Assembly: GCF_900111175.1 (NCBI RefSeq) | Contig: NZ_FOGI01000007.1 | Location: forward strand, 248,001 to 312,000 | Direction of reading: 5' to 3' | DNA length: 64,000 nt | Source: Actinokineospora terrae | GTDB lineage: Bacteria > Actinomycetota > Actinomycetes > Mycobacteriales > Pseudonocardiaceae | Shown: piece by piece, positions 26,967 through 36,164 of the stretch | Numbering within the stretch: the stretch's first letter is position 1 | Layout: each line of letters begins with the position of its first letter | Position numbers and translations under genes: made by a program | Notes under the pieces: model-generated | What the model saw: the letters and a program-made list of their open reading frames with translations, nothing else | What the model was told of the DNA's origin: nothing | Database searches by the model: none

Positions 26967-27590
26967 CTACCGCCGCATCGCGTCCGCGGTGATGATCTGG
27001 TCGACCGTGTTTTCCGGGTTTTGTCCACAAGCGTAGAGAACACGCGCGACGAGGTACGGGTCGTCCGTCCGGCGCTTTTCCCCGTGCTTTTCATAGGCGC
27101 GCACCAGCAATCCGCGTTGCTCCGGCTCCTTCAACGCCCAGAATGTGCGGCAGGGTGTCGTCCCGTCCGGTTCGGCGGCCCCGGTCAGTTCCAGGTACAG
27201 CGCCCGGCCGCCCAGTGCCAGCGCGATCGCGGCCACCGCGGCACCGGCGCCGAGCAGCACCCGCTTCTGCGGCCGGTGGTCGCGCTTGGGCTCCGGCGTC
27301 CGCACCGCAGGAGCGCCAGCCGCCGTGGCCAGCCCGGCCACCGCGTCGCGGAACCCCGCGTCGGTGGCGAACTCGGTGTTGAGCAGGTCGACCAGGGTCT
27401 GCCGGTGTGCGCCCGCGTGCGGGTCGGTCTCGAACAGGTCGAACGCCGAGGCCCGGCGGATCCGGCGTAATCGGCCGACGACGGCGTCGGCGAGGGTGTC
27501 CGCTGCCCGCTTGCTCGCGCCGTCGACCCGGTTGGTCACCAGCCTGGCCAGGATGTCGACCACGTGCTCGGCAAGGATCGGCTGGCTCAT
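26967..27590 (-). CDS. Uncharacterised single-pass membrane protein
   Basis: I do not recognise a family. The 207-residue chain has a helical cytosolic N-terminal part (MSQPILAEHVVDILARLV, RVDGASKRAADTLADAVV). One hydrophobic segment (RVLLGAGAAVAAIALALGG, about residues 109-127) follows, and then an outer domain with two cysteines (TPCRTFW, LYACGQNPENTVDQI). The N-terminal style resembles small effector-like proteins encoded near conserved actinobacterial signalling systems, but no catalytic motif is visible. It is monocistronic, convergent with the amidohydrolase. Confidence 0.7.
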   Translation of the reverse strand: MSQPILAEHVVDILARLVTNRVDGASKRAADTLADAVVGRLRRIRRASAFDLFETDPHAGAHRQTLVDLLNTEFATDAGFRDAVAGLATAAGAPAVRTPEPKRDHRPQKRVLLGAGAAVAAIALALGGRALYLELTGAAEPDGTTPCRTFWALKEPEQRGLLVRAYEKHGEKRRTDDPYLVARVLYACGQNPENTVDQIITADAMRR

Positions 27591-27720
27591 TGATCACCCT
27601 CGTCCACGCGACCGGCAGTGTTCCCCCATGGAAACAGCATCGTTGTCAGCGTGCACGACGTGATGGCCTGGCCCGAGCGGATTTTCGCCGTTTTCCCACC
27701 GCGCGGGTATCTGGACGGAT

Positions 27721-28866
27721 TCAGGCGTCCCGCAACTGCCGGGCGATCACCATCCGCTGGATCTGATTGGTCCCTTCGAAGATTTGCGGGACTTTCGCCT
27801 CCCGCAGGTACCGCTCGACCGGGAAGTCGCGGGTGTAGCCCGCCCCGCCGAGCACCTGGACGGCGTCCGTGGTGACCCGCATGGCCGCGTCGGTGGCCAC
27901 CAGCTTGGCGATCGAGGCCTGCCGCACGAACGGCAGCCCCCGGTCCCGCCGCCGCGCCGCCTCCAGGTAGGTCGCCCGCGACGACTCCACCGCGGCGGCC
28001 ATGTCGGCCAGAAGGAACTCGATGCCCTGGAACTCGATGACGGCCCTGCCGAACTGCGCGCGCTGCTTGGCGTACGCGACCGCCTCGTCCAGCGCGGCCT
28101 GCGCCAGCCCGACCGCGCACGCGGCGATGCCGAGCCGACCGGAGTTCAGCGCGGTCAGTGCGATCTTGAAGCCCTGGCCCTCGGCGCCGAGCAGCCGGTC
28201 GGTGCCCACGCGGGCGCCGTCGAACAGCACCTGGGTGGTGGTCGACCCGGTCAGGCCCATCTTCTTCTCCGGCGCGCCGAACCCGAGGCCGGGCGTCGCG
28301 GCGTCGACCAGCAGCGCGCTGATGCCCCGGCTGCCGTCGTCGGACGTGCGGACCATGGTCGTGTAGAAGTCGGCCTCGCCACCGTGTGTGATCCACGCCT
28401 TGGTGCCGTTCACCACGTAGTCGTCGCCGTCGCGGCGTGCTTTGGTGCTCAGCGCGGCGGCGTCGGACCCGGCGTGGCTCTCCGAGAGCGCGTAAGCGCC
28501 CAGCAGGTCGCCGCCGAGCATGTCCGGCAGCCAGCGGGCGCGTTGCTCGTCTGTGCCGTACTCGGCCAGCGCGTAGCAGGACATGGTGTGCACGGACAGG
28601 CCCACGCCCACCGACATCCACGCGGCGGCGATCTCCTCGAGCACCTGCAGGTACACCTCGTAGGACAGTGCCGCGCCGCCCCACTTCTCCGGGTACGGCA
28701 GGCCCAGCAGGCCGCTGCGGCCCAACAGCCGGAACTGCTCGCGCGGGAACCTGGCCTGCTCCTCGTGCTCGGCGGCGACCGGCGCGAGTTCGTCGCGGGC
28801 GATCTCGCGGGTGAGCTTGAGCAGGTCCTCGGCCTCCGTGCTGGGCAGCAGGCGTTCGGCGGGCAT
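27721..28866 (-). CDS. Acyl-CoA dehydrogenase
   Basis: 381-residue FAD enzyme introducing the alpha-beta double bond in acyl-CoA. Signature 1 is GAYALSESHAGSDAA and signature 2 is in the QVLGGAGYTRDFPVERYLR region. The catalytic glutamate is in PQIFEGTNQIQR (E364). ATG 28866 is preceded by GGAGG and gives a normal N-terminal helix. It is divergent from a TetR gene, with paired AGTACT motifs between, so it is probably repressed by that TetR in response to an acyl-CoA or fatty acid. Specificity (short, branched or medium chain) is not determinable. Confidence 0.92.
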   Translation of the reverse strand: MPAERLLPSTEAEDLLKLTREIARDELAPVAAEHEEQARFPREQFRLLGRSGLLGLPYPEKWGGAALSYEVYLQVLEEIAAAWMSVGVGLSVHTMSCYALAEYGTDEQRARWLPDMLGGDLLGAYALSESHAGSDAAALSTKARRDGDDYVVNGTKAWITHGGEADFYTTMVRTSDDGSRGISALLVDAATPGLGFGAPEKKMGLTGSTTTQVLFDGARVGTDRLLGAEGQGFKIALTALNSGRLGIAACAVGLAQAALDEAVAYAKQRAQFGRAVIEFQGIEFLLADMAAAVESSRATYLEAARRRDRGLPFVRQASIAKLVATDAAMRVTTDAVQVLGGAGYTRDFPVERYLREAKVPQIFEGTNQIQRMVIARQLRDA

Positions 28867-28889
28867 GTCCGGCCTCCGGGATACCGAAA

Positions 28890-28919
28890 CCAGTACTACA
28901 GGACGGCTCAGAGTACTGT
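28890..28919. promoter_or_regulatory. Double AGTACT operator between acyl-CoA dehydrogenase and tetR
   Basis: CAGTACT at 28891-28897 and AGTACTG at 28912-28918 form an inverted pair. Each is itself a 6-bp palindrome, with centres 20 bp apart, i.e. about two helical turns. This fits binding of two TetR dimers on one face of the DNA. Confidence 0.6.
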
Positions 28920-28951
28920 TTGGCGGCCCGACCTGTCGATACGCTGGTGGG

Positions 28952-29548
28952 ATGACACGGCGCACCCCCACGGCGCGGCAGGCGGCACTGCTGGAGGAGC
29001 TGCTGGGCATCTTCCTCACCGAGGGCTTCGCCGCCGCCACGCTCGACGACTTCGCCGCCCGGCTGCGCTGCTCCAAGTCCACCCTCTACGCGCTGGCCCC
29101 GAGCAAGGAGCAGTTGGCGCGCAAGGTCGTCGGCCACTTCTTCCGCTGCGCCACCGAACGCGTCGAGAAGCGGGTCGCGTTGGCGGACAACGCCCGCGAC
29201 CGCATCGCCGCCTACCTCGACGGCGCCGCGACGGAGATGGCACTGGCCTCGCCCGAGTTCACCGCCGACGTCGCCGCCTTCGCCCCCACGCGGGCGGTCT
29301 ACGAGCGCAACGCCAAGGCCGCCGCCGAACGCATCGGTGAGTTCATCCGCGACGGCGTCACCGAGGGCCTGTTCCGCGACGTGCACGCCAACCTGGTCGC
29401 CGAGATGGCCGGGTGGATCATCGAGGGGATCCAGACCGGGGTGCTCGGCAAGCGCGCCAGGGTGTCCGACGGTGCCGCGTTCACCGCGCTCGCCGACCTG
29501 CTCCTCGTCGGCCTGACCCGTCCCGCGGCGGGGATCGATCCGGCGTAG
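28952..29548 (+). CDS. TetR-family regulator
   Basis: 198-residue regulator with helix-turn-helix in FAAATLDDFAARLRCSKSTLYAL (about residues 27-49) and an all-helical ligand domain ending in PAAGIDPA. The start ATG 28952 is adjacent to the AGTACT pair. Divergent orientation to the acyl-CoA dehydrogenase suggests it controls both genes. Confidence 0.88.
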   Translation: MTRRTPTARQAALLEELLGIFLTEGFAAATLDDFAARLRCSKSTLYALAPSKEQLARKVVGHFFRCATERVEKRVALADNARDRIAAYLDGAATEMALASPEFTADVAAFAPTRAVYERNAKAAAERIGEFIRDGVTEGLFRDVHANLVAEMAGWIIEGIQTGVLGKRARVSDGAAFTALADLLLVGLTRPAAGIDPA

Positions 29549-29741
29549 GGCCGAGTTCGCCTGTGATACGTGTCCCAACCGTGCCCGCGGGTCCCGGCCA
29601 CGGCTGTCCGTAATGCGCGCGGAGCACTAGCGTAGGAAGCTCAGGACCCCAATGGGGCGGTGCTGCGTGTTATCGCACCCGACCAGGGCCGTTCCGGCTC
29701 GGCCGTACCCGCCGCCCTGCCCGAGTGTGAGAGGTACTTGC

Positions 29742-31058
<1,317 letters not shown>

Positions 31059-31076
31059 CCCCCCACACCACCACGA

Positions 31077-31107
31077 AGCGGCGCCGCCCCACTGGGGTGG
31101 CGCCGCT
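31077..31107 (+). terminator. Hairpin terminator after gltA
   Basis: Stem AGCGGCGCC / GGCGCCGCT, extended inward by GCCCC/GGGGT, 18 nt after the gltA stop. Confidence 0.75.
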
Positions 31108-31194
31108 GTGCTGTTCACAGAAAGCGCGTTGTGACCTGATCGGGTGGTGGTGTTGTTCGGCGGGTGTGCCGGGGGGTGGGTAGCGTTGCGCGCC

Positions 31195-32529
31195 GTGGCT
31201 GAGTCGGTGGTGTGGTTTCGGCGGGATCTGCGGACTGGGGATCATCCGGCGTTGTCGGCGGCGGCGGAGCGGGGTGGGAGTGCGCTGGGGTTGTTCGTGC
31301 TCGACGACCGGTTGACCGGGGCGTCGGGTGGGCCGCGGTTGGCGTTCATGTACCGGTGCCTGCGGGACCTCGACGAGCAGCTCGGGGGCAGGTTGCTGGT
31401 GGTGCGCGGGGATCCGGTCGACGTGGTGCCGCGGGTGGTCGAGGCGGTGGGGGCGGGGTCGGTGCACGTGTCGGCCGACTTCGGGCCGTACGGGCGGGAG
31501 CGGGACGCCGCGGTGGGGAGAGCGTTGGCGGTCGACCTCGTGCGCACCGGGTCGCCGTACGCGGTGGCGCCGGGGCGGGTGGTGAAGGCGGACGGGGAGC
31601 CGTACCGGGTGTTCACGCCGTTCAGCCGGGCCTGGCTCGACCACGGCTGGCGCAAACCGGCCGACACCGACGCGTCCACTGTGGACTGGATGGACCCGGC
31701 CGACAAGGACGGCGGCCCCCGGCGCGTCAAGATCCCTGACGACCCGGCCACATCGGCGGAGCTGCCCGCGGCGGGGGAGAAGGCCGCGCACGACACCTGG
31801 GCCGAGTTCGACGTCGAGCACTACAAGCGCGACCGCGACCGCCCCGGCGTCGACGGCACCAGCCGCATGTCCCCGTACCTGCGCTGGGGCTGCGTGCACC
31901 CGCGCACCCTGCTCGCCGACCTGGGCCACTCCGAGGGCGCCCAGACCTACCGCAACGAACTGGCCTGGCGCGACTTCTACGCCGACGTCCTGTGGCACCG
32001 CCCGGACAGCGCGCGCGAGAACTACAACCGCAAGTTCGACGCCATCACCCACGACACCGACGCCGACGCCCGGGACCGCTTCGACGCCTGGTGCCGCGGC
32101 GAGACCGGCTACCCGATCGTGGACGCCGGGATGCGCCAGCTGCTGGCCGAGGGCTGGATGCACAACCGGGTCCGCATGATCGTCGCCAGCTTCCTGGTCA
32201 AGGACCTGCACGTCCCGTGGTGGTGGGGCGCCCGCCACTTCATGCGCCACCTGGTCGACGGCGACCTCGCCTCCAACCAGCACGGCTGGCAGTGGACCGC
32301 GGGCTCCGGCACCGACGCCGCCCCCTACTTCCGCGTCTTCAACCCCACCACCCAAGGCGAGAAGTTCGACCCCGACGGCGACTACGTCCGCCGCTACGTC
32401 CCCGAACTGCGCGACGTCCCCGGCAAGAAGGCCCACCAGCCACCAGAGGTCACCGGGTACCCCGCCCCCATCGTGGACCACAAGCACGAGCGCGAGATCG
32501 CACTGGAGCGCTACGGCAAGATCAAATGA
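31195..32529 (+). CDS. phr: Deoxyribodipyrimidine photolyase
   Basis: 444-residue FAD photolyase repairing cyclobutane pyrimidine dimers with light. The N-terminal antenna domain begins [16 protein letters not shown]. The C-terminal FAD domain carries [34 protein letters not shown], the block [21 protein letters not shown], and [28 protein letters not shown], which includes the electron-transfer tryptophans. I chose GTG 31195 over an earlier in-frame ATG because homologues start directly at [12 protein letters not shown]. Its stop overlaps the ATG of a broken methyltransferase by 4 bp. Confidence 0.93.
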   Translation: MAESVVWFRRDLRTGDHPALSAAAERGGSALGLFVLDDRLTGASGGPRLAFMYRCLRDLDEQLGGRLLVVRGDPVDVVPRVVEAVGAGSVHVSADFGPYGRERDAAVGRALAVDLVRTGSPYAVAPGRVVKADGEPYRVFTPFSRAWLDHGWRKPADTDASTVDWMDPADKDGGPRRVKIPDDPATSAELPAAGEKAAHDTWAEFDVEHYKRDRDRPGVDGTSRMSPYLRWGCVHPRTLLADLGHSEGAQTYRNELAWRDFYADVLWHRPDSARENYNRKFDAITHDTDADARDRFDAWCRGETGYPIVDAGMRQLLAEGWMHNRVRMIVASFLVKDLHVPWWWGARHFMRHLVDGDLASNQHGWQWTAGSGTDAAPYFRVFNPTTQGEKFDPDGDYVRRYVPELRDVPGKKAHQPPEVTGYPAPIVDHKHEREIALERYGKIK

Positions 32530-32773
32530 CCTGGCGCGAGTGGCAGGACGCACCGTGGGGCAGGCTGCGTTATGCGCTCGCCGACGCCAACTCGTCCCGC
32601 CACCTGACCGACCACGCAACGGTGCTCGACCTGGGCGGTGGCAGTGGCCTCGAAGCCGCGCGGTTCGCCACGACAACTACGCCGACCTCGAGCGCCTGGA
32701 ACTGGCCCTGACCGCGCGTTCCCCCTGCCGCGACCTGGCCCGCATGTTCCACCTCATCGCGCGCCGAGGATGA
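32526..32773 (+). pseudogene. Internally deleted SAM methyltransferase
   Basis: Starts at an ATGA overlap with the photolyase stop. The first 50 residues ([20 protein letters not shown]..., ATVLDLGGGSGLEAARFA) are the N-terminus and SAM motif I of an SmtA-like methyltransferase. The frame then stops at 32711. In another frame the 3' end carries DNYADLERLELALTARS and DLARMFHLIARRG, which look like the C-terminus of the same family. The middle of the domain (about 150 residues) is missing and the join is out of frame, so an internal deletion with frameshift is the simplest reading. It overlaps the 3' end of the convergent gene by 20 bp. Confidence 0.75.
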
Positions 32774-33110
32774 GGTCCTCGATGTGTTCGAAGATGTCCG
32801 CGTTCGTCTCCCGCTGCCACGCGGGTAGTTCCTCCCAATCGGCCACAATGGACTCCCGAGGCGAGGACAAGTGCCGGTGGACCTGGGCGATCCGCAGCAG
32901 GGTCACGAACCGTCCCTTCTGGACTCGGCTCAGCCCCTCTGTCCCGCCTGCCTCGACGATGGAGCGCACGGTCTCGTACACCGCGTTGGCGCTGGCTCGT
33001 TCCCATGGGGACAAGGACACCCACGACATGAGGTGTCCCGGCTGCTCGGGGCAATGCCTGCGCACGCCGTCGTTCCACGCCCGTTCGTAGACCTGTCCGC
33101 CCTCGATCAT
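32754..33110 (-). CDS. Uncharacterised protein with RyR-like motifs
   Basis: 118 residues, no firm family. Two similar short stretches, WVSLSPWERASANAVYETV and WEELPAWQRETNADIFEHI, share a W..L..W.R....V/I pattern reminiscent of RyR-type repeats; this is tentative. It is cytosolic, with no signal or membrane segment. Its 3' end overlaps the methyltransferase remnant, consistent with the deletion having occurred next to it. Confidence 0.6.
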   Translation of the reverse strand: MIEGGQVYERAWNDGVRRHCPEQPGHLMSWVSLSPWERASANAVYETVRSIVEAGGTEGLSRVQKGRFVTLLRIAQVHRHLSSPRESIVADWEELPAWQRETNADIFEHIEDLILGAR

Positions 33111-33164
33111 CCGAGACTCCCAACCGCCGTGACCCGTTCGCCCACGTTACGGCAGCGGGCACGG

Positions 33165-34352
33165 TCAGGACTTGCGCAGCGCCTCGCGCAACGGCAACCG
33201 CGGGCCCGTCCGCAGGACCGCCTTGGCGTAGATCCGACCAGCCAGCCACGTCAAACCCGCCACCGAGGTCAGCATCAGCACGATGGCCACGACGACCTCC
33301 CACGCGGTCGCCGTGCCCAGGGCGAGTCGCCCCGGGAGCAGGATCGGGGCGAACGGGGGCAGGACCGACAGCACGGCCGTGGCGCTGGCGTTGGGCAGGC
33401 GGGACAGCAGGCCGAAGCCCATCACGAAGGCCAGCACCAGTACCGAGGTGATCGGCAGCAGCACCGACTGCGTCTCCTCCTGCCGCGACACCAGCGAGCC
33501 CGCCGCCGCGAACACCGTGGCGTAGAACAGGTACCCCAGCAGGTACCAGAGCAGCCCCCACAGCAACGTCCCCAGCGCGACGCCCGGGATCGTCAGCACG
33601 TCGGTCACCGCGGCCAGCACCACGCCGACCCCGCCGACGACCGTCAGCTGGGCCAGGCCGACCAGGCCGAGCCCCACGACCTTGCCCGCGAGCAGTTCCC
33701 ACGGGCGGACCGTCGCGAGCAGGATCTCCACGACCCGGCTGGACTTCTCCTCGACGACCCCCTGCGCGACCATCGTCCCGTAGAGCAGCAGCGACAGGTA
33801 CAGCAAAGCAACGATCACCAACGCCATCGCCAGGCGTTCGTCGTGCGTCGGGTCCGGCGCCCGCAGGGAGCGCACGTCCACCGTCGCGTCGCCGACCGTG
33901 GCCAGGACCTGGTCCGGGTCGAGGTCCTCGACCGTGGCCAGTTGCGCGCGCAGCACCTCCTGCTGGACCAGGCTATTGAGCGCGCGCCGCAGGTTCTCGT
34001 CGAGGGACTCGTCGACCACCACGTGCAGGGCCGCCGGGGTGCCGGTGACCAGGGCGTCGAGGTCGCCGTCGGCGATGGCGGACTCGCCCGCCGCCGGGTC
34101 GCGGACCGTGCTCACCACGACGTCGATGCCGCGGGCGCGGGCCTCCTCGGTCAGCGGGCCGGAGATGGCCGCCGCCTGGCCGGACAGGCCGACCCTGGTG
34201 ACGCGCTCGCCGCCGAACAGGGTGCTCTGCATCAGCACGAAGCCGATCAGCACGGCGATCGACACCGCGGTCCCGATGAGGAAGGACTTGGCGCGCAACC
34301 GGGTGCGCAGCTCGCGCCGCGCCACCAGCCAGACCGTGTGCCGCGGGCTCAC
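33165..34352 (-). CDS. ABC-2 type permease, NatB-like
   Basis: 395-residue membrane protein. It has one N-terminal helix (FLIGTAVSIAVLIGFVLMQ), an extracytoplasmic loop of about 140 residues, then five hydrophobic helices from residue ~175. The loop GVVEEKSSRVVEILLATVRPWELLAGK is the hallmark of NatB/YhaP-type permeases of sodium-extrusion or drug exporters. Its GTG start overlaps the ATPase stop by 4 bp. It works with the ATPase encoded immediately upstream. Confidence 0.87.
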   Translation of the reverse strand: MSPRHTVWLVARRELRTRLRAKSFLIGTAVSIAVLIGFVLMQSTLFGGERVTRVGLSGQAAAISGPLTEEARARGIDVVVSTVRDPAAGESAIADGDLDALVTGTPAALHVVVDESLDENLRRALNSLVQQEVLRAQLATVEDLDPDQVLATVGDATVDVRSLRAPDPTHDERLAMALVIVALLYLSLLLYGTMVAQGVVEEKSSRVVEILLATVRPWELLAGKVVGLGLVGLAQLTVVGGVGVVLAAVTDVLTIPGVALGTLLWGLLWYLLGYLFYATVFAAAGSLVSRQEETQSVLLPITSVLVLAFVMGFGLLSRLPNASATAVLSVLPPFAPILLPGRLALGTATAWEVVVAIVLMLTSVAGLTWLAGRIYAKAVLRTGPRLPLREALRKS

Positions 34353-35245
34353 CTGCTGTCCACTCCCACCGCGTCACGGTACAACTCGGCCAGCGACGGG
34401 TGCTGGTGGGTGAAGCCGCGCACCGGGCCGGTGGCCAGCGCCGCGGCCAGGATCGGCTGGTCGTCGGTGCCCGGGGCGACGCGCAGCCTGGTCTGTCCGT
34501 TGTGGACCCCCAACACGGTGACCCCGGCCAGTCCCGCCGCCCACCCGGCCGGGGCGGCAGGCGCGTCGACGACCAGCGTGCTGCCGCTGCCCGCCCGCAG
34601 CTGCGCGACCGTGCCACCGGCCACCACCCGGCCGCCCTTGATGATCCCGACCCGGTCGCAGAGCCGCTCGACCAGGTCGAGCTGGTGGCTGGAGAACACC
34701 ACCGGCACCCCGGCCGCGGCCTGCTCGCGCAGCACCTCGACGAGCACGTCGACGGCCAGCGGGTCCAGCCCGGAGAACGGTTCGTCGAGCACCAGCAGCA
34801 GCGGGTCGTGCACCAGCGCCGCCGCCAGCTGCACCCGTTGCTGGTTGCCCAGGCTCAGCCGCTGCACCTCGGTGTCGCGGTGCTCGCGCAGCCCCAACCG
34901 GGCGACCCACTGTTCAGCGGCCCGGTGTGCGGCGTTCGTGTCCGCGCCGTGCAGTTCGGCGAGGTAGACCAGCTGGTCGAGCACCCGCATCCGCGGGTAG
35001 AGGCCGCGCTCCTCGGGCAGGTAGCCGAACCGGCGGCGCGCCGCGTGGTCGACCGGGGCGCCGCGGAAGCGGACCTCGCCCGCATCGGGTGCCAACACGC
35101 CCAGCACGATGCGCATCGTGGTCGTCTTACCCGCACCGTTGCCGCCGACGAAGCCGAACAGCTCACCCGCGCCGACGTCGAAGGACACCCGGTCGCAGGC
35201 CAGCACGTCGCCGTAGCGCTTGGTGACCCCGTCGACCCGGAGCAT
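34349..35245 (-). CDS. ABC transporter ATPase, NatA-like
   Basis: 298-residue ATPase with Walker A GGNGAGKTTTMR, the block YLPEERGLYPRMRVLDQL, signature LSLGNQQRVQLAAAL, Walker B LLLVLDEPFSGLDP and switch FSSHQLDLVE. The LSxGNxQ signature is characteristic of NatA/YhaQ-type exporters. The ATG at 35245 has GGGAGG upstream. It is coupled to the permease gene by 4 bp and divergent from the type VII cargo operon. Confidence 0.9.
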   Translation of the reverse strand: MLRVDGVTKRYGDVLACDRVSFDVGAGELFGFVGGNGAGKTTTMRIVLGVLAPDAGEVRFRGAPVDHAARRRFGYLPEERGLYPRMRVLDQLVYLAELHGADTNAAHRAAEQWVARLGLREHRDTEVQRLSLGNQQRVQLAAALVHDPLLLVLDEPFSGLDPLAVDVLVEVLREQAAAGVPVVFSSHQLDLVERLCDRVGIIKGGRVVAGGTVAQLRAGSGSTLVVDAPAAPAGWAAGLAGVTVLGVHNGQTRLRVAPGTDDQPILAAALATGPVRGFTHQHPSLAELYRDAVGVDSR

Positions 35246-35415
35246 CGCCCACCTCCCGGCCCCCAGTATCCCGGGTCGGCGGCCGCCGGTTACCCGCCGG
35301 TCCGGTGCGCCTGCAAACGAGTTGGCCGATTGGCACCCGGCGCGGAACCGAACGCGCGATGCTCCGTCCAACGACAGGCGGATGCTCCAGGCAGGACCAG
35401 GGAAGTGGTGTGGCG

Positions 35416-35847
35416 ATGAACCCTGAACAGTGGCTCGCGCAGTACGACGAGACGCTGCAACGGACCGCGGCGAGCGCGCAGAAGGCGGAGAAGGCGCTGC
35501 GCGAGGTGGGGGGCAGCGCGACATCGGCCGACGGCGACGTCACCGTCCGGGTGTCGGCTGCCGGGGTCACCACCGACCTGGTGCTGCGGCCGAGCGTGCG
35601 CGAACTGGAGCCGGAGCAGCTGGCCAGGGTGATCCTCGAGGTCACCAGGCAGGCCCAGCGGGACGCGGGCGCCAGGGTCGTCGCGGCGATGGAGGACCTG
35701 GTCGGCGACTCGGCGGCGCTGGACGTGGTCAAGTCCTTCCTGCCGCAGGGCTACGCCGGTGACGCCGCGGACGGTCCCGCGGCCAAGCCGCGCGAGCGGC
35801 GCTCCGACGACGACTACTTCGACAACCCCCCCGAAGTCGTGCACTAG
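35416..35847 (+). CDS. YbaB/EbfC-family protein in a type VII cargo operon
   Basis: 143-residue YbaB/EbfC-like protein. The family forms small DNA-binding or chaperone-like dimers, and in actinobacteria members are often encoded next to ESX substrates. The N-terminal helix MNPEQWLAQYDETLQRTAAS is followed by a beta region (GDVTVRVSAAGVTTDLVLRP), a helix (EPEQLARVILEVTRQAQRD) and an acidic disordered tail. Start ATG 35416 gives normal length; upstream in-frame codons are not conserved-looking. The next gene starts 17 nt downstream. Its role as specific partner of the secreted proteins is inference. Confidence 0.8.
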   Translation: MNPEQWLAQYDETLQRTAASAQKAEKALREVGGSATSADGDVTVRVSAAGVTTDLVLRPSVRELEPEQLARVILEVTRQAQRDAGARVVAAMEDLVGDSAALDVVKSFLPQGYAGDAADGPAAKPRERRSDDDYFDNPPEVVH

Positions 35848-35864
35848 ACCTCAAGGCGGATTCC

Positions 35865-36164
35865 ATGGGTACAGGGTTCAACGTCAACGTGGCGGAGATG
35901 CGGGCGCACGCCGGTACCGTCGCGACCTGCGCCGCGCAGGTGCAGTCGGCGACCGGGGCGACGCAGTCGATCTCGAACGCCGCGTACGGGGTGATCGGCC
36001 AGTTCTTCGCCACCGCGATCATGGCCGCCTGCGGGGACGTCCTGCAGGGCATCCAGAAGGTGGCGACCGCGATCGACGACGTCCGCAAGGGGCTAGAGGA
36101 CGTCGCGCGCGACTACGAGCGCATCGACATGGGCAACGCGGCGACTTTCGGCGGGAGGCTGTAA
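35865..36164 (+). CDS. Type VII secretion target, EspC-like
   Basis: 99-residue all-helical protein of the ESX-secreted EspC/DUF2580 class. The first helix NVNVAEMRAHAGTVATCAAQV and last helix VATAIDDVRKGLEDVARDYERID form the expected hairpin. The C-terminal YERID fits the YxxxD/E secretion motif that follows the second helix in such substrates. It is encoded directly before (0-nt gap) the larger WXG-type cargo, suggesting co-secretion as partners. Confidence 0.82.
   Translation: MGTGFNVNVAEMRAHAGTVATCAAQVQSATGATQSISNAAYGVIGQFFATAIMAACGDVLQGIQKVATAIDDVRKGLEDVARDYERIDMGNAATFGGRL

Noticed and set aside
29549-29741. Riboswitch in the gltA leader
   Set aside because: No recognisable aptamer core or stem arrangement could be drawn; it looks like an ordinary leader.
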